Assembly (NCBI GenBank): GCA_963847595.1
Contig: CAWKAJ010000003.1
Location: 186,001-250,000 of the forward strand
Direction: 5' to 3'
Source of the DNA: JACWAE01 sp963847595
Lineage (GTDB): Bacteria > Chloroflexota > Dehalococcoidia > SZUA-161
Length of the DNA stretch: 64,000 bases
In this document: in pieces, positions 1 to 7,149 of the stretch
Position numbering within the stretch: the stretch's first letter is position 1
How the letters are laid out: the number at the start of each line of letters is the position of its first letter
Notes under the pieces: model-generated
The model's database searches: none
What the model saw: the letters and a program-made list of their open reading frames with translations, nothing else
What the model was told of the DNA's origin: nothing
Position numbers and translations under genes: made by a program

Positions 1-505
1 TGGCGTTTTTGTGATTCTTGACCGAGACCTTCGCGCATTGCTGCTCAGTAACCCCGTATTTGGCCATGTAGCTCCTCATTTGAAGAGCTGCAGAGTTTAT
101 TGCATCGAGCCCTAACATGCGCTCGTAGATAGGATCAAAGATAGCATTGGTAATTACTGACGGTATTCCCTCCGAGATTTTGCTTTGTGCCACAACCAGG
201 GTTATCTCGTGCAGGCCGGAAAGGAGACGCATGAGTCCCATCAATGCGCCATACGTGCCGTCTCCCTCTACATTCGTGGTGGGAGATTTGTGAGAGCCGG
301 TAGCCTCCGTAATGGTCATAGAGGAAATAGTTCGGCCATCCCAAAAATCGTTGCAAACAGTGATAGTATTATCTATATCATCGATCGTTAGTCCTGCGTC
401 TTCTAGAGCCTTGCTGGTAACTTCGTAAGCCAGCTCAGCATGAGACGCCGGATTATACCTCTGGTACTTGGTTTGAGCTACTCCTATGATGCCGACCTTC
501 TCCAA
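1..505 (-). CDS. Thiolase-like (SCP-x/Ltp2 type) protein, N-terminal part, cut by window edge
   Basis: The frame is open from a TTG start at 505-503 to the left edge, and GGAG lies seven bases upstream of the TTG. The product begins MEKVGIIGVAQTKYQ, the usual start of SCP-x/lipid-transfer thiolase-like proteins, and continues for 168 visible residues. At the place where thiolases carry the nucleophilic cysteine (VENACASG type) this protein reads VEGDGTYGA, so the cysteine is missing. It follows a DUF35 gene and a MaoC gene on the same strand. Known relatives without this cysteine include the Ltp2 aldolases, which release a short acyl group by retro-aldol cleavage and bind a DUF35 partner. Assignment as aldolase rather than thiolase is inference; the C-terminal half lies outside the window. 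Confidence 0.8.
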   Translation of the reverse strand, partial: MEKVGIIGVAQTKYQRYNPASHAELAYEVTSKALEDAGLTIDDIDNTITVCNDFWDGRTISSMTITEATGSHKSPTTNVEGDGTYGALMGLMRLLSGLHEITLVVAQSKISEGIPSVITNAIFDPIYERMLGLDAINSAALQMRSYMAKYGVTEQQCAKVSVKNHKNA

Positions 506-535
506 ACTCTCGCTCCAATTTCAATCTTGCACTGC

Positions 536-1012
536 TTAGGTTCTGAACGGCTTGAAATACTTGATGTCAAGGTAATCACCCCGCCTCGTTTCGCGAAACA
601 CTGCCTTCACCCTCATACCGATGGAGATATCGTTCAGGTTGACTTCTCCGAGCAAATGCACAAGGCCACTGGTCGCACCGTCCAACTTTATAATACCCAG
701 AGCGAAGGGTGGTTCTAGAGGCTGGATACCTGGAACGGCGTACCTTGTTACGGTATAAGTCAACAATGAACCAGCATCACTGACCTCTACCCATTCAGAC
801 ATATCGCGGTAGCATCGCGGGCAGGTTTCTCTAGGAGGCACAAACACCCATTCACATTTGGGACATTTAGTACCGAAGATTCTGCAATTGTCTCGTATCT
901 CCTGATAAAATCTGCTTCCTGCCTTCCCTACGTGCCAGGTATAGGGAAGCCTTATCCGACTCGGATAAATCAAAGTCCCCGTGTTGCCAAGTTCTTCACT
1001 TTTTACTGCCAT
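536..1012 (-). CDS. Zn-ribbon/OB-fold protein of the DUF35 family
   Basis: A 158-residue protein with the two-domain DUF35 layout. A rubredoxin-like zinc ribbon carries Cys50, Cys53, Cys64 and Cys67 (CPKC and CPRC), and is followed by an OB fold from about residue 75. Such proteins bind acyl-CoA and form complexes with thiolase-like enzymes, acting in the cytoplasm. The start ATG has AGGAG about eight bases upstream. It sits 31 bases before the thiolase-like gene and 18 bases after the MaoC gene, all on the minus strand, so co-transcription is likely. In actinobacteria DUF35 is fused to or paired with MaoC-like hydratases and an Ltp aldolase; the three separate genes here match that set. Confidence 0.88.
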   Translation of the reverse strand: MAVKSEELGNTGTLIYPSRIRLPYTWHVGKAGSRFYQEIRDNCRIFGTKCPKCEWVFVPPRETCPRCYRDMSEWVEVSDAGSLLTYTVTRYAVPGIQPLEPPFALGIIKLDGATSGLVHLLGEVNLNDISIGMRVKAVFRETRRGDYLDIKYFKPFRT

Positions 1013-1030
1013 TACTTACAACTCCTGGTG

Positions 1031-1465
1031 TCAGGCTGCAGGCCGTTTGCCAATCAATACTTTCATTGTTGCGATTGCCACGCTTTCGCCTCTCTGGTTC
1101 TTGACCGATTGCTTTAGACTTACTACTCCGCCTATGTCGCCTTTGTCTTGTTTTTCCATAACTTGTAGCTCCACATGGATGGTATCGCCGATCTTTGTGG
1201 GTGCGGTAAACCTCAACTTGTCCATGCCGTAGAAGGCAACAATTGCCATCTCGTACAGAGGCATTAGCCCGATAGCAAAAGAGATCACCAACATACCATG
1301 AGCTATTCTTTCTCCAAAAGGGCCTTTTTTGGCATATTCAACGTCGGTATGAAGTGGATACCAGTCTCCGGTCAAAGCAGCAAAATTGACTATATCTGCT
1401 TCAGTGACAGTCCTGGCTCTGGTTACTGCCACATCGCCCACATTAAAGTCCTCGTAGTATTTCAT
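1031..1465 (-). CDS. MaoC-family (R)-specific enoyl-CoA hydratase
   Basis: A 144-residue single hot-dog domain protein, the normal length for a MaoC hydratase. The catalytic hydratase-2 motif is visible as TGDWYPLHTD with Asp34 and His39, followed by the conserved glycine-rich AHGML turn. The enzyme would add water to a trans-2-enoyl-CoA or remove it. Its start follows GGAGA. It is followed on the same strand by the DUF35 and thiolase-like genes, pointing to a hydration step followed by carbon-carbon cleavage of the same CoA ester. The substrate cannot be read from the sequence. Confidence 0.9.
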   Translation of the reverse strand: MKYYEDFNVGDVAVTRARTVTEADIVNFAALTGDWYPLHTDVEYAKKGPFGERIAHGMLVISFAIGLMPLYEMAIVAFYGMDKLRFTAPTKIGDTIHVELQVMEKQDKGDIGGVVSLKQSVKNQRGESVAIATMKVLIGKRPAA

Positions 1466-1485
1466 TATAATCTCCCTTCACCCAT

Positions 1486-1677
1486 TCACGTTGTCAGACC
1501 CTTGAGCCCTAAAATCCTTCTGGCTTCATCGGGAGTCGCTGGTTCGAGGCTCAACTGACTCGCAATTGCGACAAGCTTCTCTACAAGTTCTGCATTGTTG
1601 GTTGGTTTTATTTCCGGTGCAGCCATATCTACGAATGCAGGTGAATAATTTGCCACCATCGGTCGGCGGCCACACAA
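1486..1677 (-). pseudogene. C-terminal remnant of a BKACE (DUF849, beta-keto acid cleavage) gene
   Basis: The last 46 codons of this short frame (from an internal ATG ending at 1626) encode NAELVEKLVAIASQL followed by ATPDEARRILGLKG. From memory this matches the extreme C-terminus of 3-keto-5-aminohexanoate cleavage enzyme family proteins, which are normally about 280-300 residues. The upstream part is absent: the DNA beyond 1677 is AT-rich and shows no continuation of that family. No convincing Shine-Dalgarno precedes the frame. I read it as the tail of a deleted gene next to the acyl-CoA cluster. A small functional peptide cannot be excluded. Confidence 0.5.
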
Positions 1678-1933
1678 TAATATTAAAAAACATGTTAACT
1701 GTCAATTGTAAACAGGATAAATTGGCTTAGCTGAAGACAAAAGAGTGATTACCAGTCTCCATTTTTGCTGTTGTCCCCCTTACGCAGCTTAGAGCAATAT
1801 ATCAGTGGGCTCAAACTGAACTAGAGGTTATAGCTATACGACAAGCCACTAGGTGCAATGATGCCATTAAAACTTGATTAGTTGCCTCAGAAAAGTTCTA
1901 TGACAAGTATTTATTGAGGGTGTCCCTCTCCGG

Positions 1934-3634
1934 TCATTCGTTCATTACATAGGTATCCTTTAACGCATGAACGTGGTTGGTCCAGATGTTTTCGTAGCGC
2001 CGCTTGTCTGCTGCCGACTTCTTTATCATTTTCAGACAATACTCCATTTGCTTTGGGGTGGAAGATTGCTTGCCATAGAGTTCGACCGCGAATTTTGAGA
2101 AGTCCCGGACCATAACATCGAAAATCTGGTCGATCAGGTCGGCTTCTAGTTCCTGGAGCCTGGCTTCCTCCAACATAAGCTGTCCATACACGACCAGGGT
2201 GAAGATTTCCCCCAGGCTCATCAGGAAATCGATGTCCTTTTTCTGCTCCTCATCTGGAGTGGCTGTCGCCAGAAACTGCTTGAAGACCTCAATCTGCTCC
2301 TGGAAGACGTTGACGTTGGGGATGTCGAACTGGTCGAAGACATGTCTATAATCGTGAAACTGAATCCTGCCCAGGCCACGTGCCGGACCCTGGTTGAACA
2401 GGAATTCGTCTGACCTAGTGTGCATAATCTTGCCAATCTCCGGGAGCTTGCCCGGGTTGAAGAAGTAGTTGTCCATGAACTTGACTATCAGTGCGATATT
2501 GACGTGGACAGTGCCCTCCAGCCGCGGAAGCGCGCGGATATCGCGGGCTGCCATCTCGAAATAGGTGTCCTTTTCAAATCCCTTAGCCGCGATCACGTCC
2601 CAGAGCGTGGTGATGACGTCCTCGCCCTGGCTGGTTACCTTCATCTTCACCACCGGGTTGTAAAGCAGGTAGCGCCTGTCATCGATTGAGGCAGTGCGCT
2701 GGTAGTCCGATGTCCTGAGCGCCACTAGCTTCATGGCGACCAAGCGGCAGTAGGCGTCGGTGAACATCTGTTTAACGTGGGGGAAATCTGTTACGTGCAT
2801 GCCGTAGAGAACGCGGTTGGAGGCGTGGTTGATGGCCTCATAGAATGCATGGGTGCAGATCCCGATTGAGGCCCAGCCCAGGTTGTACTTGCCCACGTTG
2901 ACCGTGTTGAGGGCGGTATGCAAGGCCTCATCGCCCCTGACCAGGATCTCTGCGTCTGTGACAGGGTAGTCATGAAGCGCATAATTGGCAACATAGTTCT
3001 GCGAGTCGCAAACGTTCTTTTTCAGCTCGTACTGGGGCCTTTTAAAGTTGGCAATGAAGAAGGCGTATTCTCCTGTACCTGCTATCTTGGCGAACGTGCT
3101 GACCATGGCAGCCTCGTTGCCGTTGCCTATGTAGTACTTCTCCCCGTTGGCTACATATCTCCCTTCGCCCTTGGGCGTGAGGGTCATCTCGGTGGAGTAT
3201 ACATCAGCTCCATGGTCGCGCTCGGACAGACCGAAGGCAAATATCCCCCCTTCCTTAAGGGCCTTTGCCGCTTTCTTCTTGATCCCCTCGTTCTTGCTCA
3301 TCCAGATCGGGCCCAGGCCCAAAATCGAGACCTGCCAGGTATACCAGTAGCCGAGCCCGTAAAAGGAAATGATCTCGTTGAACTCGCAGTTGCGGTACGT
3401 GTCCCAGCGTGCATCCGGGTCGTCGCTGTACTTTGAGGGGGTCAGGAGAGTGGCAAAAATCTTGTTCTCTTTGATAAAGTCAAGATACTCCCGGTACCAG
3501 ATCCTTTTATGATCGTCATCCTTGATGCTCCTCAGTCCCTTGTTTTCAAAAAACTCTATGGTTTTCAGCATTATTTCCCGTGACTTGTTATCTGAATATT
3601 TGCGCACGTGTTTCTTGGGATTCAACAGAATCAT
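1934..3634 (-). CDS. Acyl-CoA dehydrogenase, long form
   Basis: A 566-residue flavoprotein, longer than the usual 380-400 residue acyl-CoA dehydrogenase because of an extended N-terminus and a helical C-terminal extension of about 170 residues. The FAD/substrate motif is at residues 133-150 (FAFGLSERDHGADVYSTE). The LEGT motif at 372-375 corresponds to the IYEGT motif of the family and places Glu373 as the candidate catalytic base. The start is supported by GGAGG seven bases before ATG. It is monocistronic or leads the MaoC/DUF35 group, from which a 250-base gap separates it. It would oxidise an acyl-CoA to the enoyl-CoA and pass electrons to an electron-transfer flavoprotein; chain length is unknown. 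Confidence 0.88.
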   Translation of the reverse strand: MILLNPKKHVRKYSDNKSREIMLKTIEFFENKGLRSIKDDDHKRIWYREYLDFIKENKIFATLLTPSKYSDDPDARWDTYRNCEFNEIISFYGLGYWYTWQVSILGLGPIWMSKNEGIKKKAAKALKEGGIFAFGLSERDHGADVYSTEMTLTPKGEGRYVANGEKYYIGNGNEAAMVSTFAKIAGTGEYAFFIANFKRPQYELKKNVCDSQNYVANYALHDYPVTDAEILVRGDEALHTALNTVNVGKYNLGWASIGICTHAFYEAINHASNRVLYGMHVTDFPHVKQMFTDAYCRLVAMKLVALRTSDYQRTASIDDRRYLLYNPVVKMKVTSQGEDVITTLWDVIAAKGFEKDTYFEMAARDIRALPRLEGTVHVNIALIVKFMDNYFFNPGKLPEIGKIMHTRSDEFLFNQGPARGLGRIQFHDYRHVFDQFDIPNVNVFQEQIEVFKQFLATATPDEEQKKDIDFLMSLGEIFTLVVYGQLMLEEARLQELEADLIDQIFDVMVRDFSKFAVELYGKQSSTPKQMEYCLKMIKKSAADKRRYENIWTNHVHALKDTYVMNE

Positions 3635-3977
3635 GATAATACCTCCTTGTTTGGCAGAAACTGGTAGACCACCCCCCGATTATTGTAGCACTTCTAGAGT
3701 TTGAGTTATCGTCGTAGAAGCAAGATCCTAGCTATCGTTCCACAATCAAGCCCGTTTAGAGTGTCATTTTACTCAGCGACAGTCGAAGCTATTTCAGTTA
3801 TTCCCGTTTTAGAGCAACATTGGCAACTATAGTCAGACTAGGGGAATGTGTGGGATATGGCTACCTCAAAGTAGGTCTCGACTTTGTGGTGGGGAAAGTG
3901 TTGATAGGTGAGCCCCGCGGTGTTCAATGCGTGATGAGGAAGGATTGAGCTGGAGCGGGGCGGAAGGGGGGATAGCA
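3635..3977. other. Intergenic stretch, no gene seen
   Basis: About 340 bases between the start of the long acyl-CoA dehydrogenase gene (minus) and a small plus-strand frame. It should hold the dehydrogenase promoter, but no clean -35/-10 pair stood out. No hairpin terminator, RNA gene or repeat was recognised. Confidence 0.5.
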
Positions 3978-4178
3978 ATGAAAGGTCTACTTTACGACAG
4001 AAGTACTGAGGTTCTGGCGAGAGAAAATGAGGTAATTCTACAGCCCGGGAGCCAGGGGCTTGTGAAAGAGCAAATCGATTATGCCGCTATTCTAAACAGC
4101 ACAGGCCAAGTTCTATACGGCTACTCTGTTAATGGAAGCAGGATACATAAACACCAAAAGGTTAAAAACAGGCCCTAA
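3978..4178 (+). CDS. Small hypothetical protein
   Basis: A 66-residue frame starting MKGLLYDRSTEVLARENEV, chosen because AAGGGGGG lies about six bases before this ATG; a longer frame begins at 3927 without a ribosome site. It has no recognised domain, no cysteines and no membrane segment, and ends in a basic tail. It is convergent with the hydrogenase large-subunit gene, whose stop is 20 bases away. It does not overlap any other real gene, which is the main reason for listing it. It may not be expressed. Confidence 0.35.
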   Translation: MKGLLYDRSTEVLARENEVILQPGSQGLVKEQIDYAAILNSTGQVLYGYSVNGSRIHKHQKVKNRP

Positions 4179-4198
4179 TCCTCGTAGTTCCTATTTTC

Positions 4199-5668
4199 TT
4201 ATTCCACATGCTGGGTAATTCTATCTACTAGCTCTCCCTTGCTGTTGTAAATAACTACCTCCAATGGCATCTGCCCTGGCAGAGTATGAGTAGCGCAAGC
4301 CATGCATGGGTCGTACGCCCGGAATGCCATCTCGACCATGTTCAACAATCCTTCACTGGCAGCCGTACCTTTCTTAATCAAACCCTGGGCCGCCTTCTTG
4401 ATTGACATGTTCATGGCGGGATAGTTGTGCGCTGTGGCCACAATCAGGTTAGCTTTGGTGACCATGCCGTTCTTGTCTGTTTGGTAATGATGAATAAGTG
4501 TGCCCCGAGGTGCCTCGACCACGCCGACTCCCTCGTCCGGTGTGGCAGTTATCTCGGCTCTGACTTCCGGGCTGGTTATTTCGGGGTCCTGACAGAGCTC
4601 AAGCAGCCTCTCGGAAGCGTACATGAGCTCGACCAGCCTGGCCCAGTGGAATACCAGCGTAGCGTGAACAGGCTTGCCGCCGAGCGTCTTGTACATTTTG
4701 TCATATTCGACCTGTGCCAAGGGGGTTGCCATGCCGTCAGCCACATTGAGCCGCGCCAGCGGGCTGACTCGATAAACGCCACTGTCCTTCCCCTCGACAA
4801 ATCCCTTCCACCCGACCTTCTTCAGGAAGGGGAACTTTAAGTAGGTCCAGGGCTCTGGATGCTCTGCTACATAATCAAGGTATTGGGCAGGCTTGAACTT
4901 GGCGAATTCTTTGCCATCTTGGTCAACCACACGGACATCTCCGTCGTAGAAGTTCACCCTGTTTTTGCTGTCCACCAGGCCCATGTAGTAGCTCTTCATG
5001 GTATAGATGTTGCCGGTGATTATATTCAGATAATCCTTATTAGCCAGGACGACATCGTTGAACAGCTTCATGCTGAATTTGGCGAACTCGACGCATGACT
5101 TGGCTTTTTCCTCGAATTCCTCTCTCTGTTCCTCAGTGATGGGTTTGCTCATGCCGCCGGGAATGCCGCCTACGGGGTGGGTTGCCTTGCCGGCGATGGA
5201 GGCCTGGATACTTTGGGCGTAGGCGCGGTGCTTTATCACCTCACCGCCGACCTTAAGCCCGACCTTGGATATCACCCCCAGGATATTTCTTTGGGCGGGG
5301 TCGCTGGTAGGCCCCATGACGAAATCTGGGGCAGCCAGGGCATAGAAGTGAGCGATATGGGAGTGGATCATATGTGAGCAATAGAAAGCCTCTCTCAGCT
5401 TTTTGGCTGCAGGAGGAGGGTCAACATGGAACACAGCGTCTGTGGCCTTGCACGAGGCCATGTGATGTGCCCCCGGTCAGACACCGCATATTCTAGGTAC
5501 AATCCGCGGCATCTCCTCAACAGGTCTGCCTTCACAGAACTTCTCGAAGCCGCGCAGTTCAGGTATCTGAAGGTAGGTATTGGCGACATTGCCGTCGTCA
5601 TTGAGGAAGATCTCTATCTTGCCGTGACCTTCCAACCTGGTTATGGGGTCAATAGTAACCTTTTTCAT
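4199..5668 (-). CDS. mvhA: Group 3 [NiFe] hydrogenase large subunit (MvhA/VhuA-like), predicted selenoprotein
   Basis: Read through one in-frame TGA (5479-5477), this gives a 489-residue large subunit. The N-terminal L1 motif is RICGV-TGA-PGAHH, so codon 64 falls exactly on the second cysteine of RxCGxCxxxH; Cys61 is the first. The C-terminal L2 motif DPCMACATH holds Cys455 and Cys458, followed by a 28-residue tail after the His that a maturation protease would normally remove. Reading frame and homology continue on both sides of the TGA, and an SD-less ATG six codons later cannot give a working enzyme because L1 would be lost. A hairpin 16 bases downstream fits a bacterial SECIS. The start overlaps the mvhG stop (ATGA). 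Role: H2 oxidation or evolution with HdrABC. Sec is inferred; a plain nonsense mutation or sequencing error is the alternative. Confidence 0.85.
5443..5460 (-). promoter_or_regulatory. Putative bacterial SECIS hairpin
   Basis: On the minus strand, 16 bases after the in-frame TGA of mvhA, the RNA can form a perfect 6-bp stem UGGCCU/AGGCCA closed by the hexaloop CGUGCA. The loop starts 22 bases after UGA and has G as its second base. Position, stem and early loop G agree with the general bacterial SECIS description (apical loop about 16-37 bases from UGA, G among the first loop bases). The stem lies within coding sequence, so it is also constrained by MASCKA. Confidence 0.55.
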
Positions 5669-6642
5669 CGCGTCCCAACCTCCGTTGTCGCCGGGCGCTT
5701 GCGGCGCAGCAGCGATTTTGCCATACCGAACCTGTAGAAAGTACCAGCCGGATCTGCTACCTCTTTCAGCAGTCGGGCTACTCCTTCATCTTCCTGGGCA
5801 TCGTAGATAGATGCCAGGGCGCTCAGCATCTTAGCCCCCTGGTCTCTCACCCCCGGCGCAGGGCCATAACAGCCGCGGCAGGGCATGTTTACCTTGACAC
5901 AAAGCGCGCCGCAGCCGCCTCTGGTGGCGGAACCCATACACAGAAGCCCTTGCTCTAGAAGACACCGGTCGGGGTCCGGGGTGATTTCGTGAACCCGATA
6001 TATCCTGCTTATCTTCTTGTTTTCTTTCTTACGTGTGCACTCGTCACACAGCGTCTTATCCAAAGCGATAACCGCACCGGGAGGTGGTAGACTATTGGTG
6101 GCCAGGGCATTTACCACTTTCAGGATGGTATCTACTGTTGGCGGACAGCCTGGAACAAAATATTCCACGGGAACTACCTGGTCGAGCGTGAAGACTGTGT
6201 CGTAGAACGATGGCAGCTCCAACTCCCCTTCCGGTACCTTCGTTTTTATCTGCGGCACTGTCTTCTGAGGATTATCGGTGGAGGGGGTCTCCAGGTAGAC
6301 TCTCTGGAAGATCTCCTGCTCGTTGTGAAAGTTAGCGAGGGAAGGGATGCCTCCGGTGTAGGCGCAGGAACCAAAGGCGACCATTACCTTGGACTTGCGA
6401 CGGAGCAGAAGAGCGAGCTCCTTCTGTTCCGAGTTACGCACCGCGCCGTTGAAAAGAGTGACATCAATGCTCCCGTCGGGCATGGCCTCGACATGATGAT
6501 ATTTAAAATCAAGAGCGATAGGCCATAGAACTATATCAGCGAGGGCGGCTACGTCGAGGATTTTCTCGTTAATGTCCAGTACAGCGACGTCACAACCGCC
6601 GCAGCTAGCTGCCCAGTAGAGAGCCAACTTCAGTTTAGCCAT
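5665..6642 (-). CDS. mvhG: [NiFe] hydrogenase small subunit, MvhG-like
   Basis: A 325-residue iron-sulfur subunit that would carry electrons from the nickel site of MvhA towards MvhD. The N-terminal proximal-cluster motif ASCGGCDVA (Cys14, Cys17) is followed by GSCAYTGGIPS and VPGCPPT, the remaining ligands of the cluster. Further cysteine-rich segments (LCDECTRKK, CLLEQGLLCMG, GGCGALC, CRGCYGPAPG) provide the medial and distal clusters typical of F420-nonreducing hydrogenase gamma subunits. No twin-arginine signal is present, so the enzyme is cytoplasmic. The gene overlaps mvhA by four bases and lies 16 bases after mvhD. Confidence 0.93.
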   Translation of the reverse strand: MAKLKLALYWAASCGGCDVAVLDINEKILDVAALADIVLWPIALDFKYHHVEAMPDGSIDVTLFNGAVRNSEQKELALLLRRKSKVMVAFGSCAYTGGIPSLANFHNEQEIFQRVYLETPSTDNPQKTVPQIKTKVPEGELELPSFYDTVFTLDQVVPVEYFVPGCPPTVDTILKVVNALATNSLPPPGAVIALDKTLCDECTRKKENKKISRIYRVHEITPDPDRCLLEQGLLCMGSATRGGCGALCVKVNMPCRGCYGPAPGVRDQGAKMLSALASIYDAQEDEGVARLLKEVADPAGTFYRFGMAKSLLRRKRPATTEVGTR

Positions 6643-6658
6643 GCCTAACCCCCTTCGA

Positions 6659-7132
6659 CTATTTAGAAGTAGCAGTAACCTTATTGTCTTTAGCGTTCTC
6701 TTGTCGTAGAGCCTCTACATTGTTTTCAGCGCGGAAAGGCCCCAGTTCCTTGATCTGAGCCGTCATCTCTCTTACAATTGAGGCGAATTTCTCCCCCTCG
6801 GAGGCTGAGACCCACTCCAGACGAAACCGCTCAGGCTCAATGCCGAAAGTCTCAAGCATTGCCTTAAGCAGTGGCATGCGCCGGGCTGCCTTATAGTTGC
6901 CCTCGGAATAGTGGCAATCGCCCGGGTGGCAGCCACAGATGAGCACACCATCCGCCCCTAGCTCGAAAGCCTTGAGTACGAACGTGGGGTCCACCCTTCC
7001 ACTGCACATCACTCTTATAATATCCACGTTTGTTGGATATTTGAGACGCGATGTCCCGGCAAGGTCTGCTCCGGTGTAGGCACACCATTCACACAGGAAT
7101 CCTACAATCCTGGGCTCAAAATCTGCCGCCAT
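6659..7132 (-). CDS. mvhD: MvhD-like [2Fe-2S] electron-transfer subunit
   Basis: A 157-residue protein opening FEPRIVGFLCEWCAYTGADLAG and containing RVMCSGRVDP and ICGCHPGDCHY, the conserved cysteine positions of MvhD/VhuD. It links the hydrogenase to HdrA. All key positions are ordinary cysteine codons, unlike methanococcal VhuD, which uses selenocysteine here. The start follows AGGAGG by seven bases. It lies between hdrA (17 bases upstream) and mvhG (16 bases downstream), which fits an operon supplying one complex. The C-terminal 25 residues are charged and poorly conserved. Confidence 0.93.
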   Translation of the reverse strand: MAADFEPRIVGFLCEWCAYTGADLAGTSRLKYPTNVDIIRVMCSGRVDPTFVLKAFELGADGVLICGCHPGDCHYSEGNYKAARRMPLLKAMLETFGIEPERFRLEWVSASEGEKFASIVREMTAQIKELGPFRAENNVEALRQENAKDNKVTATSK

Positions 7133-7149
7133 ATCTTGTTCCTCCTAAT

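Noticed and set aside
4199..5461. Treating the hydrogenase large subunit as a 420-residue gene starting after the TGA, with a separate 63-codon gene before it
   Set aside because: The L1 nickel-binding motif would be split, the second start has no ribosome site, and the TGA falls precisely on a conserved Cys codon with a SECIS-like stem after it.
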